DNA from: Thalassospira lucentensis | GTDB taxonomy: Bacteria; Pseudomonadota; Alphaproteobacteria; Rhodospirillales; Thalassospiraceae | Assembly: GCF_032921865.1 (NCBI RefSeq) | Contig: NZ_CP136684.1 | Coordinates: 416,501-480,500 of the forward strand | DNA length: 64,000 nucleotides | Direction: 5' to 3' | In this document: piece by piece, positions 46,435 to 56,511 of the stretch | Layout: each line of letters starts with the position of its first letter | Position numbering within the stretch: the first letter of the stretch is position 1 | The notes under the pieces: model-generated | What the model was told of the DNA's origin: nothing | Seen by the model: the letters and a program-made list of their open reading frames with translations, nothing else | The model's database searches: none | Program-made: the position numbers and the translations under genes

Positions 46435-47349
46435 ATGAGTGAGACTTTATACGCCCCCCTGCCTGACCGGGCCGTTATCCGGGTCAGCGGGCCTGATCGC
46501 GTCAGCTTCCTTCAGGGGCTGGTGTCGAACAATATCGAAAAAATCACGGCCGATCATTCCGGCTATGGCGCGCTTCTGACGCCGCAGGGCAAATTCCTGT
46601 TTGATTTTTTTGTCTATCAGCAGGACGAAGACAGCCTTCTGATTGAGTGCGAACGCGGCGAAGACGGTGCGCGTGCGGCCGAACTGTTCAAGAAACTGCG
46701 CATGTATAAATTGCGTGCCAAGGCAGAACTGACGGACGTCACCGAAAGCTATGACGTTGTCGCCGTTTTCGGCGATGGTGCCCTAGCTGCACTTGACCTG
46801 CCCGATACGCCCGGTGCCACCGCACCCTTTGCCGACGGGATCAAGGCCGTTGACCCGCGCCTGAGTGCGATGGGCGCGCGCGTGTTGCTGCCCAAAAACG
46901 AACTGGCACAGATGGCGGCCATCGGTGCGACCGAAAGCGATGAAAGCACCTATCATCAGCATCGCGTGCTGCTTGGCCTGCCCAATGGCAGCGAGGAAAT
47001 GGAAATCGATCGCGCCATCCTGCTTGAAAACGGGTTCGAGGAGCTGGGCGGCGTTGATTTCAAAAAGGGCTGCTATATGGGGCAGGAACTGACCGCGCGC
47101 ACCAAATATCGCGGGCTGGTTCGCAAACGCCTGCTTCCGATCACGATCACCGGCCCGGCCCCGGAAATCGGCACCCTGATCATGAATGGCGACAAGGAAG
47201 CCGGCACCATCCGCAGCATCCATGGCAATGCCGGCCTTGCCCTGATCCGGCTGGAACGGATTGGCGATAATGCCGAGCTGACGGCGGGCGATGCCAAAAT
47301 TTCGGTCAAGATCCCCGACTGGGTCAAGTTGCCGGAAACGGCGGCCTGA
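46435..47349 (+). CDS. ygfZ: YgfZ/GcvT-like folate-binding iron-sulfur protein
   Basis: A 304-residue tetrahydrofolate-binding protein that helps assembly or repair of certain iron-sulfur enzymes such as MiaB. The GcvT-like domain opens LPDRAVIRVSGPDRVSFLQGLVSNNIEKI and AALLTPQGKFLFDFFV, and the hallmark KGCYMGQELTARTKYRG, near residue 218, contains the conserved cysteine. The gene is divergent from the glycosyltransferase operon and is followed by a perfect hairpin terminator, so it is monocistronic. It is homologous to but distinct from GcvT, which has no such cysteine motif. Confidence 0.93.
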   Translation: MSETLYAPLPDRAVIRVSGPDRVSFLQGLVSNNIEKITADHSGYGALLTPQGKFLFDFFVYQQDEDSLLIECERGEDGARAAELFKKLRMYKLRAKAELTDVTESYDVVAVFGDGALAALDLPDTPGATAPFADGIKAVDPRLSAMGARVLLPKNELAQMAAIGATESDESTYHQHRVLLGLPNGSEEMEIDRAILLENGFEELGGVDFKKGCYMGQELTARTKYRGLVRKRLLPITITGPAPEIGTLIMNGDKEAGTIRSIHGNAGLALIRLERIGDNAELTAGDAKISVKIPDWVKLPETAA

Positions 47350-47377
47350 TCCGCCAACGGATAATTTCATCAAAGAT

Positions 47378-47407
47378 AAACGGCGGCAGAAATTCTGCCG
47401 CCGTTTG
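47378..47407. terminator. bidirectional terminator between ygfZ and ppdK
   Basis: A perfect 13-bp stem, AAACGGCGGCAGA with TCTGCCGCCGTTT, around AAT. It is located between convergent genes. The plus-strand T-run is short, so function in both directions is plausible but uncertain. Confidence 0.8.
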
Positions 47408-47434
47408 CTTTATCAGTGCTACCAGATAGCAGCC

Positions 47435-50098
47435 TTATTTCTTAAGCGCGGCCTGTGCGGCGGCAAGACGGGCAATCGGCACGCGATAAGGCGAACACGA
47501 GACGTAATCCAGCCCCTGCGCCTCGCAGAACGCGATGGAAGATGGATCACCGCCATGTTCGCCGCAAATGCCAAGCTTGATGTCAGAACGCGTTTTACGG
47601 CCACGTTCCGCGGCGATGCTGACCAGTTCGCCCACCCCTTCCTGATCCAGCGATACGAACGGATCACCGGCAAAGATATCCTTGGAAATATAGGTATCCA
47701 GGAACCGGGACGCGTCATCACGTGACAGGCCAAAGGTCGTCTGGGTCAGATCGTTGGTCCCGAAGCTGAAGAACTCGGCTTCTTCGGCGATTTCACCAGC
47801 CTTGAGTGCGGCGCGCGGCAATTCGATCATCGTGCCGACAAGGAATTCGAGCTTGGCCGATTTTTCGGTTTCGACCTCGCCTGCAACCTTGATGATCGCG
47901 GCCTTGAGTATTTCGAGCTCTTTCTTGCCGACAATCAGCGGGATCATGATTTCCGGAATGACCGGATCGCCACCATCCTTTGAAACCTCGATCGCGGCTT
48001 CAAATATCGCACGCGCCTGCATTTCATAGATTTCCGGATAGCTGATGCCAAGACGGCACCCGCGATGCCCCAGCATCGGGTTGGCTTCGGAAAGTTCCAG
48101 CAACCGGCGACGCACGACGACCTCTGCCACACCTGCGGCATTGGCGACCTCGGCAATTTCGTTGTCGCCATGCGGCAGGAATTCATGCAATGGCGGATCC
48201 AGCAGACGGATCGTCACCGGCAATCCCTTCATGATCCGGAACAGGTCAATAAAGTCCTGACGCTGATAGGGCAGAAGTTTATCAAGTGCCGCGCGACGGC
48301 CCTTTTCCGTATCGGCCAGGATCATTTCGCGCATGGAAATGATGCGTGCCGGGTCAAAGAACATATGTTCGGTCCGGCAAAGCCCGATCCCCTCCGCCCC
48401 GAAACCGCGCGCGGTTGCCGCATCATCAGGCGTTTCCGCGTTGGTGCGAACCTTAAGGCGACGGACCCCATCCGCCCATTCCATCAACTGGGAAAAATCA
48501 CCCGAAAGGTCGGGCTTAAGCGTTGCCACCTCGCCCAGCATGACCTCGCCGGTCGCCCCGTCAAGGGTGATGACATCCCCTTCTTTCAGGGTCACACCGC
48601 CCGACGTCATGGTCTTGCTGGCATAGTCAATCTTGACCTGACCGGCACCGCACACGCACGGCGTCCCCATGCCGCGCGCCACCACGGCCGCGTGGCTTGT
48701 CATGCCACCGCGCGATGTCAGAATGCCCTCGGCCGCGTGCATGCCGGCAATGTCTTCGGGGCTGGTTTCGATACGCACCAGAATGACCTTCTGACCGCGA
48801 TTATGCACCCAGTCCTCGGCCACCTCGGCGGAGAAAACAATCTGGCCGGATGCCGCACCGGGCGATGCCGGAAGCCCCATGCCGATCACCTTGCGGTCCG
48901 CATCGGGATCAAGGGTTGGATGCAGCAACTGGTCAAGCTGTGCCGGATCAACACGGCGAAGGGCGTCTTCGCGCGAGATCACATTGGCCTGACACATTTC
49001 AACCGCGATGCGAAGGGCGGCCTTGGCAGTACGTTTGCCCGCACGGGTCTGGAGCATGTAAAGCTTACCGGACTCGACGGTGAATTCCATGTCCTGCATG
49101 TCGCGATAATGGGCTTCAAGCCTGTCGCGGATATCGCAAAGCTCGCCAAAGACGCCGGGCATGGCTTCTTCCATCGACAAAAGGTCGGAACCGGACTCTT
49201 CACGTTCGATTTTGGTCAGCGGTGCCGGGGTACGGATCCCCGCCACAACATCCTCGCCCTGCGCATTGATCAGATATTCGCCGTAGAAACGGTCTTCGCC
49301 GGTCGACGGATTGCGCGAGAAGCAGACACCGGTCGCACAATCATCGCCCATATTGCCAAAAACCATGGCCTGAACGTTGACCGCCGTGCCCCAACTTGCC
49401 GGGATGTTGTGCAGGCGACGGTATGTATTGGCACGCGCATTCATCCAGCTTCCGAAAACCGCGCCAATCGCGCCCCAAAGCTGTTCGCGCGGATCCTGCG
49501 GGAAGGGACGCCCAAGTTCGGCATCGACCTTTTTCTTGAAGCCCTGAACCACCGCCTGCCAGTCATCGGCACCCATTTCGGTATCAAGGACATAGCCCTT
49601 GTCTTCCTTGTGAATTTCAAGGATTTCCTCGAAATGGTAGTGATCGACGCCAAGAACGACATCGCCATACATCTGAATGAAACGGCGATAGCTGTCATAC
49701 GCAAAACGGCGGTCACCAGAGACCGCCGCCAAACCTTCAACCGTCTCGTCATTCAGGCCCAGATTGAGAACCGTGTCCATCATGCCCGGCATCGAGGCAC
49801 GTGCGCCGGAACGAACCGACACCAGCAACGGGTCCTTGGGGTTGCCAAATTTGCGACCGACCAGGGCTTCGACAGCAGCAAGCGACTTTTCGACTTCGGC
49901 TTCAAGACCGTCAGGATAGGCGCGGTCATTGTCATAAAACGCCGTGCAGACTTCGGTCGTGATGGTAAAGCCGGGCGGGACCGGAAGGCCGAGATTGCTC
50001 ATCTCGGCAAGGTTGGCACCTTTACCGCCCAAAAGCTCGCGCATATCGGAACGTCCCTCGGCGCTACCGCCACCGAAGCCGTAAACCCATTTGGTCAT
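47435..50098 (-). CDS. ppdK: pyruvate, phosphate dikinase
   Basis: An 887-residue enzyme that interconverts pyruvate, ATP and phosphate with phosphoenolpyruvate, AMP and pyrophosphate. The N-terminal ATP-grasp domain includes LLGGKGANLAEMSNLGLPVPPGFTI and SVRSGARASMPGMMDTVLNLG. The phosphohistidine is in GGMTSHAAVVARGMGTPCVCG, and the C-terminal PEP/pyruvate barrel has GTNDLTQTTFGLSRDDASRFL with the catalytic cysteine in LGICGEHGG. The length is normal for bacterial PPDK. It is downstream of glyQ-glyS in the same direction with a 58-base gap, a known gene order in alphaproteobacteria. It supports gluconeogenesis or acetate growth. Confidence 0.95.
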   Translation of the reverse strand: MTKWVYGFGGGSAEGRSDMRELLGGKGANLAEMSNLGLPVPPGFTITTEVCTAFYDNDRAYPDGLEAEVEKSLAAVEALVGRKFGNPKDPLLVSVRSGARASMPGMMDTVLNLGLNDETVEGLAAVSGDRRFAYDSYRRFIQMYGDVVLGVDHYHFEEILEIHKEDKGYVLDTEMGADDWQAVVQGFKKKVDAELGRPFPQDPREQLWGAIGAVFGSWMNARANTYRRLHNIPASWGTAVNVQAMVFGNMGDDCATGVCFSRNPSTGEDRFYGEYLINAQGEDVVAGIRTPAPLTKIEREESGSDLLSMEEAMPGVFGELCDIRDRLEAHYRDMQDMEFTVESGKLYMLQTRAGKRTAKAALRIAVEMCQANVISREDALRRVDPAQLDQLLHPTLDPDADRKVIGMGLPASPGAASGQIVFSAEVAEDWVHNRGQKVILVRIETSPEDIAGMHAAEGILTSRGGMTSHAAVVARGMGTPCVCGAGQVKIDYASKTMTSGGVTLKEGDVITLDGATGEVMLGEVATLKPDLSGDFSQLMEWADGVRRLKVRTNAETPDDAATARGFGAEGIGLCRTEHMFFDPARIISMREMILADTEKGRRAALDKLLPYQRQDFIDLFRIMKGLPVTIRLLDPPLHEFLPHGDNEIAEVANAAGVAEVVVRRRLLELSEANPMLGHRGCRLGISYPEIYEMQARAIFEAAIEVSKDGGDPVIPEIMIPLIVGKKELEILKAAIIKVAGEVETEKSAKLEFLVGTMIELPRAALKAGEIAEEAEFFSFGTNDLTQTTFGLSRDDASRFLDTYISKDIFAGDPFVSLDQEGVGELVSIAAERGRKTRSDIKLGICGEHGGDPSSIAFCEAQGLDYVSCSPYRVPIARLAAAQAALKK

Positions 50099-50156
50099 CT
50101 TGCCTTTTCCTCATCTGGTCAAGGCGTTCCGGAATTCCGGGCGACCCCGACCCTAT

Positions 50157-52220
50157 TTATGACTCGATCTTCGAGAAATCGGCAATGTCATGCAAGGCAG
50201 TCCGAATTTGCGCCAGCAGTTTAAGCCGGTTGGCACGTTCGTCTGCCTTGTCACTATTTACCGTGACCCCTTCGAAGAATGCATCGACCGGTCCGCGCAG
50301 GTGCGCAAACTCGGCCATAGCCTCGGCATAATTCTCGGCCCGCAGAAGCGGCAAAGCCTTATGCCGGACATTGATGAGCGCCTCATACAGCTTGCGTTCC
50401 TCGTCCTGCGTCAGAAGATCGGCGGACACATCCGCATCATAGGATTTTTCATCCTTCTTCTCTTCGATACGCAGGATATTGGACGCGCGCTTGTACCCGG
50501 CCATAAGGTTGACGCCGCTTTCACCCGACACAAAATCGGCAAGCGCATCAACACGGGCCAGAAGGCGGACAAGATCATCCTCGCCATCAAGGGCAAACAC
50601 GGCAGACACCAGATCATGGCGCACGCCCTGTTCACGCAGATGGACTTTCAGGCGGTCGGCAAAGAATGCCAGAAGTTCGTCAACCGCCTCGTCACGACGA
50701 ATGGAGGCCGGATATTGGGAAACGGCAAAGGCAAATGCGCGACGCAGCGGCACACGCAAACCGTTTTCCAGAACCAGCCGGATGACACCCAATGCCGCAC
50801 GACGCAGCGCGAACGGGTCTTTTGAACCGGTCGGCTTTTCATCGATGGTAAAGAACCCGGCAAGGGTATCGAGCTTCTCGGCCAAGGCAACAGCCACCGA
50901 AACAGGTGCGGTCGGACACATATCCGACGGACCGGCAGGTGCGTAATGCTGCGCAATGGCGTTGGCGACTTCGGGGGCTTCGCCGTCATTCTCGGCGTAA
51001 TATTTCCCCATCAGTCCCTGAAGTTCGGTAAATTCGAACACCATGTTCGACACCAGATCGGCCTTGGCGATTTCCGCCGCCCGATCGGCAAGTTTGACAT
51101 CGCAGCCCGGAATGTCGGCTGAAAGTTCGCGTGCCAGTCCGCGCAGGCGCAGAACACGCTCGGCAAGCGAGCCAAGCTTGGCATGGAACACGATGTTATC
51201 AAGTTTCGGCAGACGCGCTTCGAGCGTCACTTTCCGATCCTGATCCCAGAAGAATTTCGCATCATGTAGGCGCGCACGCAAAACGCGTTCGTTCCCGGCA
51301 ATGATCTGCGCGTTGGCATCCAGCGTCACCATGTTTGAAATGGTGATGAAACGTGCGGCCAGTTTGCCGTTGCTGTCTTCGACAACGAAATATTTCTGAT
51401 GTTCACGCATCGAGGTTTCCAGAACCTCGCGCGGGATATCCATGAACTGGTCATCGACCTTGCCCATGACCGGTACTGGCCATTCAACCAGACCGCAGAC
51501 TTCTTCAAGAAGCCCGTTATCTTCCAGAAGCGTGAAACCTTCTGATGCCGCAAGCTTGCGCGCACCGTCCAGAATGACTTTCTTGCGTTCTTCGCGGTCG
51601 AGCATGACCTTGGCAAAAGCAAGCTTCGCCTTGTATTCGGTGGCATTGGCAACGCTAAAGGTCGCGGGGGCAAGGAACCGGTGGCCGCTTGTGATATTGC
51701 CAGCCGTTACCGGGCCAAACGATGCCGGGATCACCTTGCCGTCAAACAGGCACAGAATCCGGTCAAGCTGACGGACCCAGCGGACCTTCTGATCGGCCCA
51801 GCGCATCGATTTCGGCCAGGGCAGTTTTGCCATGGCGTCTTCGATGATGTCCTTGATGACGTCCGCGCTATCGCGGCCTTTCTGTTCGACAATCGCAAAC
51901 AGGAAAACACCCTTCGGCGTTTCGCGCTTTTCACATTGTTCCAGCGTCACGCCATTGCCCGCCAGGAAACCTGCAATCGCCTTTTCCGGGGCATCGGCAC
52001 GCGGGCCACGGCGTTCTTCGCGAAGGTCCGGCTGTTTGTCCGGCAAACCATCAATGATCAGGGTCAGGCGGCGCGGTGTTACCAGTGCCTCGACTTTATT
52101 AAAACCAAGGTCGGCGGCCTTCAGGCCATCGGTGACCAGTTTGGTCAGATCCTCGGAAGCACGCGCCTGCATGCGGGCCGGAATTTCTTCCGAAAACAGT
52201 TCAAGCAGCAATTCGGCCAT
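50157..52220 (-). CDS. glyS: glycyl-tRNA synthetase, beta subunit
   Basis: A 687-residue beta subunit of the heterotetrameric GlyRS. It begins [18 protein letters not shown], followed by [45 protein letters not shown], the HD-like helical region and a C-terminal DALR-like anticodon-binding region with [23 protein letters not shown]. The subunit binds tRNA-Gly while the alpha subunit activates glycine. Its start is three bases after the glyQ stop, so the two are translated together. It is followed by ppdK. Confidence 0.95.
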   Translation of the reverse strand: MAELLLELFSEEIPARMQARASEDLTKLVTDGLKAADLGFNKVEALVTPRRLTLIIDGLPDKQPDLREERRGPRADAPEKAIAGFLAGNGVTLEQCEKRETPKGVFLFAIVEQKGRDSADVIKDIIEDAMAKLPWPKSMRWADQKVRWVRQLDRILCLFDGKVIPASFGPVTAGNITSGHRFLAPATFSVANATEYKAKLAFAKVMLDREERKKVILDGARKLAASEGFTLLEDNGLLEEVCGLVEWPVPVMGKVDDQFMDIPREVLETSMREHQKYFVVEDSNGKLAARFITISNMVTLDANAQIIAGNERVLRARLHDAKFFWDQDRKVTLEARLPKLDNIVFHAKLGSLAERVLRLRGLARELSADIPGCDVKLADRAAEIAKADLVSNMVFEFTELQGLMGKYYAENDGEAPEVANAIAQHYAPAGPSDMCPTAPVSVAVALAEKLDTLAGFFTIDEKPTGSKDPFALRRAALGVIRLVLENGLRVPLRRAFAFAVSQYPASIRRDEAVDELLAFFADRLKVHLREQGVRHDLVSAVFALDGEDDLVRLLARVDALADFVSGESGVNLMAGYKRASNILRIEEKKDEKSYDADVSADLLTQDEERKLYEALINVRHKALPLLRAENYAEAMAEFAHLRGPVDAFFEGVTVNSDKADERANRLKLLAQIRTALHDIADFSKIES

Positions 52221-52223
52221 GAC

Positions 52224-53114
52224 TTATGCCTCCTCTTTCAAATGCCCGCGCGAACGAAGCCACGCCTCGCAGCAGGATTTCGACATGTCGCGCACACGGC
52301 CGATATAGGCCGCACGTTCGGTGACCGAGATCACGCCGCGCGCATCGAGGAGGTTGAAGATATGGCTGGCTTTCATCGCCTGCTCATAAGCAGGCAGGGC
52401 AAGGCCGCGTTCGATATTGACCGCACATTCGGCCTGCGCGTCCTTGAAATGCTGGAACAGCATATCGGTATTGGCGACTTCGAAGTTATAGGTCGACTGT
52501 TCCTTTTCATTCTGAAGGAACACATCGCCATAGCTGACGCCATTGCCGTTATAATCAAGGTCATAGACGTTTTCGACGCCCTGGATATACATCGCAAGAC
52601 GTTCCAGACCATAGGTCAGCTCGACCGGGACCGGGTCGCATTCAAAACCGCCGACCTGTTGGAAATAGGTGAACTGGGTGACTTCCATCCCGTCCAGCCA
52701 CACTTCCCAGCCAAGGCCCCACGCGCCCAAAGTCGGGCTTTCCCAATCGTCTTCGACGAAACGGATGTCATGCGCCATCGGGTCAATGCCCAGATGCGCC
52801 AGTGAGCCAAGGTAAAGTTCCTGCGAATTGGCCGGTGACGGCTTCATCAGGACCTGGAACTGGTAATAGTGCTGCAAACGGTTCGGGTTTTCCCCGTAAC
52901 GACCATCGGTCGGGCGACGGGACGGCTGCACATAGGCCGCATTCCAGCTTTCCGGGCCCAGCGCGCGCAACGTGGTTGCGGTGTGGAAGGTACCGGCACC
53001 GACTTCAAGGTCATAGGGCTGCAGGATGACACAACCCTGATCGGCCCAATAGCTTTGCAGTCGAAGAATGATTTCCTGGAATGAAGGGGGACGTTGCGAC
53101 CCGTCGAGCGCCAT
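52224..53114 (-). CDS. glyQ: glycyl-tRNA synthetase, alpha subunit
   Basis: A 296-residue class II catalytic subunit of GlyRS. Signatures are [90 protein letters not shown] and [38 protein letters not shown], which include the class II motifs. It activates glycine with ATP. glyS follows with three bases between. A 77-residue protein gene lies upstream after a 247-base gap, so a promoter for glyQ is expected there. Confidence 0.96.
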   Translation of the reverse strand: MALDGSQRPPSFQEIILRLQSYWADQGCVILQPYDLEVGAGTFHTATTLRALGPESWNAAYVQPSRRPTDGRYGENPNRLQHYYQFQVLMKPSPANSQELYLGSLAHLGIDPMAHDIRFVEDDWESPTLGAWGLGWEVWLDGMEVTQFTYFQQVGGFECDPVPVELTYGLERLAMYIQGVENVYDLDYNGNGVSYGDVFLQNEKEQSTYNFEVANTDMLFQHFKDAQAECAVNIERGLALPAYEQAMKASHIFNLLDARGVISVTERAAYIGRVRDMSKSCCEAWLRSRGHLKEEA

Positions 53115-53361
53115 TGCGCGAACTCACTATTAAGTTATCGGTAAATTTAGAGCGGCAAGCTACCGCCCCACCCCGTCGGGGTCAAGAACGCAAAAGCCCT
53201 GAGAGGGCCTGAATTTAGCGCTTTTTATGACGCCGTGGCGAATCTCATACCGCGTTGCAGCATACAACATCCGTGCAACAACCCGTTTTTCCAAGCGAAA
53301 TCACGGCCTGTTGGGCGAAAGTCGAAGAAATCAGCAAATGAAAATATGCAGTGCGCGCAAC

Positions 53362-53595
53362 TCAGACTTCGCAAACATGCGCGCTGCCTTCGGCGTGATA
53401 GACACCGCATTTCGGGCATTTTTCAAGATCATGCGCCACAGCTTCCTGTTTCTGCTGTTTGGCTTTCTTGTCATGCACCGTCTGTTTTGGCTGTTCCTGC
53501 CCGGAAACCTGATTCTTGCGGGTAAACAGTTTAAAGCCCTGCCATACCACCACAACGACCAGTGCGGTAAAAAGGATTTTCGATAAACTCAGCAT
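53362..53595 (-). CDS. small membrane-anchored protein with a CxxC zinc-type motif
   Basis: A 77-residue protein with an N-terminal hydrophobic segment (SLSKILFTALVVVVVWQGFKLF), a charged lysine- and glutamine-rich linker, and a C-terminal CPKCGVYHAEGSAHVCEV motif. The latter is similar to the C-x2-C...C ends of the PP0621-like small proteins, probably binding zinc. ATG 53595 is preceded by GGGA; the frame extends to 53631 with a doubtful start. It lies between the methyltransferase gene and glyQ on the same strand, with 85 bases upstream and 247 bases downstream. The function is unknown. Confidence 0.72.
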   Translation of the reverse strand: MLSLSKILFTALVVVVVWQGFKLFTRKNQVSGQEQPKQTVHDKKAKQQKQEAVAHDLEKCPKCGVYHAEGSAHVCEV

Positions 53596-53680
53596 GGCAT
53601 TTCCCAAAGCATCAAGGTTTCTGCGCCGCAACGGACCGGCAACGCACTTTATAGTGCCCTTATATTAAACCAAGCCCGAT

Positions 53681-54466
53681 TTAGAAACCGGGCAATGCAG
53701 ATGGTGCGCGTAAAAGCGCATCACATTCCGGCAGATAAACCCCGGCCTCGTCATGCAGAACAATCCCGCGTCGCAGGGTAACCGGCGAGGAAACGCCCTT
53801 GCGCGCCGAAACAATCACACGTAACGGCGCATCGGCACTGGCCTTGCTCCAGATCGGGTAAATGGTCATGTCGCCCGCCCGGCCATGCAAAAGCCCGATG
53901 ATCCGGTCCAGATGATCCGCCCGATGCACGATGGTGATCCGGCCCTTCTGGCGCACCATCCGAAGGCAGAAATTGATCCAGTCCTTCAGATCGGCGGTGC
54001 CTTCCTGATGCGCCCTCGCCCGGCTTTCATTGGCGGGGCGTGTGCCCCCGGCATAATAGGGCGGGTTTGAAATCACCTGATCAAAGCTTTCGGCCACCAG
54101 TGGCAGGGACCGATCATTGATATCGCCATGAACCGGCGTTACCCGGCCAACCAGATCATTTTCGACAATGTTGCGGCAAAACAGCGCATAGAGATCGCCC
54201 TGCAGCTCGATCCCGGTCACATCGGCATCCGGCAGGCGGCGTGCAACACACAACCCGGCCGATCCGACAGCCGCCCCGACATCAAGTATTTTCTGATCCC
54301 GTCTGGAACTGATCGACACGGACGCGGCCAGCAAAACAGCATCCATCGCCGCCCGATATCCATCCACCGGCTGCTTTAACGTCACCGAACCGCCCAGCAG
54401 AAAATCATGGCTGATGCGTTCTTCCGCAAAATCGGGAACATGAAATGCGCTATCGGGTCGGGTCAT
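53681..54466 (-). CDS. TrmN6-like tRNA (adenine-N6) methyltransferase
   Basis: A 261-residue SAM-dependent methyltransferase resembling TrmN6/YfiC, which methylates A37 of tRNA1-Val. It starts with FHVPDFAEERISHDFLLGGSVTLKQPVDGYRAAMDAVLLAASV, the Gln-Pro-x-x-GYR-x-x-x-D substrate pattern. The SAM motif is ILDVGAAVGSAGLCVARRLPDADVTGIEL and the catalytic NPPYYAG follows. Length and neighbour (DUF2007 upstream, polyprenyl synthase divergent) agree with the alphaproteobacterial arrangement. The glycine motif VGAAVGSAG is slightly altered from VGAGxG. The true methylation site in this organism is not shown. Confidence 0.86.
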   Translation of the reverse strand: MTRPDSAFHVPDFAEERISHDFLLGGSVTLKQPVDGYRAAMDAVLLAASVSISSRRDQKILDVGAAVGSAGLCVARRLPDADVTGIELQGDLYALFCRNIVENDLVGRVTPVHGDINDRSLPLVAESFDQVISNPPYYAGGTRPANESRARAHQEGTADLKDWINFCLRMVRQKGRITIVHRADHLDRIIGLLHGRAGDMTIYPIWSKASADAPLRVIVSARKGVSSPVTLRRGIVLHDEAGVYLPECDALLRAPSALPGF

Positions 54467-54526
54467 AAATCTCGTAATTCCTGCAACCTTGCCAATCCTG
54501 CAACCCTGCTGGTCCCGGACAGGTTT

Positions 54527-54784
54527 TCAGTCCTGGACTTCCTCGGCATCGGGATCATGTCGTGCGTTATGCGCATCAAGTTCACGTCTGGCAATATCAA
54601 GGATGTATTTGGCCCGGCTTTCTTCCTGGGGATCAACCATCAAACGCCTTGGAAGGGCGCCGATGGATCCTTCGAGAATGCTGGCATGGTAATCAAAAAT
54701 ATGGCTGGCGATGCCTTCGTCGGCGAGAACCGATTGCGCCCAGCTGAGCTCGATCGGGTCGTTGCTGCGAAATAGCTCGATCAT
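54527..54784 (-). CDS. DUF2007 domain protein
   Basis: An 85-residue protein with the DUF2007 pattern: MIELFRSNDPIELSWAQSVLADEGIASHIFDYHASILEGSIGALPRRLMVDPQEESRAKYIL. Proteins of this family carry a putative signal-transducing domain of about 65 residues and are found beside TrmN6-like genes. The C-terminal tail is acidic. Its stop lies 60 bases before the start of the methyltransferase gene on the same strand. It is divergent from the polyprenyl synthase gene, across 236 bases, which must hold both promoters. No functional role is established for the domain. Confidence 0.88.
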   Translation of the reverse strand: MIELFRSNDPIELSWAQSVLADEGIASHIFDYHASILEGSIGALPRRLMVDPQEESRAKYILDIARRELDAHNARHDPDAEEVQD

Positions 54785-55020
54785 GCGATTTATGCGCCCC
54801 GGTTGGTTATTGTGTGATTATGCTATCCATATATTATGTGTCCGACCGCACATATTCGGGTAAAACTGTCACCAAGGTGGCTATTGTTGCTTGGCTGGCA
54901 ACCATTTGTCCACTTGACCGTCACCACCCGGCATCTCTATGTTGAGGCCGCCCACTGAAATCAGCGTTACCCGTCCCGGTGGGCGGGGTCAATACGCGAG
55001 AAATTGTTTCGGATTACAGC

Positions 55021-56031
55021 GTGACCAATATCGCAACGCAGCAGACGACCGAACCCAGCCTTGACTCCCTGATACGCCTTGTCGATGCAGACATGAAGCG
55101 CGTCAATCAGGTCATCATCGACAACATGCACAGCGAAGTTGCGCTGATCCCGCAATTGGCAAGCCATCTGGTTGCCGCAGGTGGCAAGCGCATGCGCCCG
55201 ATGCTGACACTGGCATCTGCCCAGCTTTGCGGCTATCAGGGCGGGACATCGGCGGTTGATCTTGCGGCCTGTGTCGAGTTTATCCACACCGCAACGCTTC
55301 TGCATGATGATGTTGTTGATGAAAGCCTGCTGCGCCGGGGCCAGGCATCGGCCAATGCCCTGTTTGGCAACGAAGCAAGCGTTCTGGTCGGGGATTTCCT
55401 GTTTGCGCGCGCCTTTGTCGTGATGGTCAAAAACGGCTCGCTCAAGGTTCTTGATATCCTGGCGAAGGCGTCCGCCGTCATCGCCGAGGGCGAGGTTTTG
55501 CAGCTTTCGACCGCCAATGACATGGCAACCAGCGAAGAAGCCTATCTTGAAGTCATCACCGCCAAAACCGCCGCCCTGTTTGGTGCGGCGTCCCAGATCG
55601 GTGCAGTGATTGCCAATCGTTCGGCCGAGGATGAAGAAGCCCTTCGTCTTTATGGCATCTATCTTGGCACCGCCTTCCAGTTGATCGACGATGTTCTGGA
55701 TTATTCCGCCCATCAGGCGACGCTTGGCAAAACCGTTGGCGATGATTTCCGTGACGGCAAGGTCACCCTGCCGGTCATCATTTCCTATGCCAAGGGCGAT
55801 GACGAGGAAAAGGCCTTCTGGCGGCGTTGCATGGAAGATCAGGAATTCCAGGATGGCGATCTTGATCGCGCACAGGAACTGATCCGCAAATATGACGCGC
55901 TTAGCGCATCCATGGACCGTGCACGCGAATTTGGCCAGCTTGCCATCGACACACTGACGCGCTTTGAAGATGGCGCGATCAAGGATGCGATGATCGAGGC
56001 GGTCGAGTTCTGCATTTCACGCCCATACTGA
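55021..56031 (+). CDS. ispB: polyprenyl (octaprenyl/decaprenyl) diphosphate synthase
   Basis: A 336-residue all-trans prenyl transferase that makes the ubiquinone side chain. The first aspartate-rich motif is FIHTATLLHDDVVDES, the second is FQLIDDVLDYSAH, and GGKRMRPMLTLAS provides the diphosphate site. Start chosen at GTG 55021, giving the usual TQQTTEPSLDSLIRLVDADMKRVNQ opening; an upstream in-frame GTG at 54979 is an alternative. No strong ribosome-binding site is seen for either. Chain length (C40 or C50) cannot be deduced, but C50 would fit Q-10-producing alphaproteobacteria. It is divergent from DUF2007 and followed by tRNA-Pro. Confidence 0.92.
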   Translation: MTNIATQQTTEPSLDSLIRLVDADMKRVNQVIIDNMHSEVALIPQLASHLVAAGGKRMRPMLTLASAQLCGYQGGTSAVDLAACVEFIHTATLLHDDVVDESLLRRGQASANALFGNEASVLVGDFLFARAFVVMVKNGSLKVLDILAKASAVIAEGEVLQLSTANDMATSEEAYLEVITAKTAALFGAASQIGAVIANRSAEDEEALRLYGIYLGTAFQLIDDVLDYSAHQATLGKTVGDDFRDGKVTLPVIISYAKGDDEEKAFWRRCMEDQEFQDGDLDRAQELIRKYDALSASMDRAREFGQLAIDTLTRFEDGAIKDAMIEAVEFCISRPY

Positions 56032-56118
56032 TATCGCATGCCGGGGTCCCGGCGGATTGGCGCAAAAAACCCTTGCGTCGGTCCGTATTTGGGATTATCA
56101 CCCGGCTTCGCAGAATGA

Positions 56119-56195
56119 CGGAGCGTAGCTCAGCCTGGTAGAGCACTGTCTTCGGGAGGCAGGGGTCGGAGGTTCGAATCCTCTCGCTCCGACCA
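56119..56195 (+). tRNA. tRNA-Pro (anticodon CGG), copy 1
   Basis: A 77-nt tRNA: acceptor CGGAGCG pairs with CGCTCCG, D-arm AGCTCAGCCTGGTAGAGC, anticodon loop TTCGGGA giving CGG, T-arm GGTTCGAATCC, encoded CCA. The first of two identical copies. Confidence 0.97.
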
Positions 56196-56201
56196 TCATT
56201 C

Positions 56202-56238
56202 AAAGGCCCTGAAACGGTTTCCGTTTCGGGGCCTTTTG
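56202..56238 (+). terminator. intrinsic terminator between the tRNA-Pro copies
   Basis: AAAGGCCCTGAAACGG pairs with CCGTTTCGGGGCCTTT around TTT, ending in TTTTG. It follows copy 1 of tRNA-Pro by seven bases. Confidence 0.87.
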
Positions 56239-56398
56239 CGTATTGGCACAAACCGCGCCAAATTCACCCGCAAAGCGATTGATCCCCATACCGCGCAACC
56301 GCGAAATCATCTGTCGCGAAACAGTAAAGTTTTTCGCACCTATCGACCGGTTTATGCTTGATCCAGCCCCGAAGACGGGCTAAACAACCGCCCACTGA

Positions 56399-56475
56399 CG
56401 GAGCGTAGCTCAGCCTGGTAGAGCACTGTCTTCGGGAGGCAGGGGTCGGAGGTTCGAATCCTCTCGCTCCGACCA
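56399..56475 (+). tRNA. tRNA-Pro (anticodon CGG), copy 2
   Basis: Identical in sequence to the copy at 56119 over 77 bases. The flanks are different except for TGA before and CCATCA after. It has its own terminator and probably its own promoter, because the copy 1 terminator lies between. Confidence 0.97.
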
Positions 56476-56480
56476 TCAGT

Positions 56481-56511
56481 CGGGAAGTCTTTTTCAAAGG
56501 CTTCCCGTTTT
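56481..56511 (+). terminator. intrinsic terminator after tRNA-Pro copy 2
   Basis: CGGGAAGTCTTT pairs with AAAGGCTTCCCG around TTC, followed by TTTTC. It starts five bases after the tRNA. Confidence 0.82.

Noticed and set aside
48065..50224. 719-codon open frame antisense to ppdK
   Set aside because: It mirrors the ppdK codons, has no family resemblance, and is a common effect of biased third positions in a long GC-rich gene.
55979..56497. Minus-strand frames containing SERIRTSDPCLPK across both tRNA-Pro genes
   Set aside because: These are antisense translations of tRNA genes, a well-known source of false proteins.
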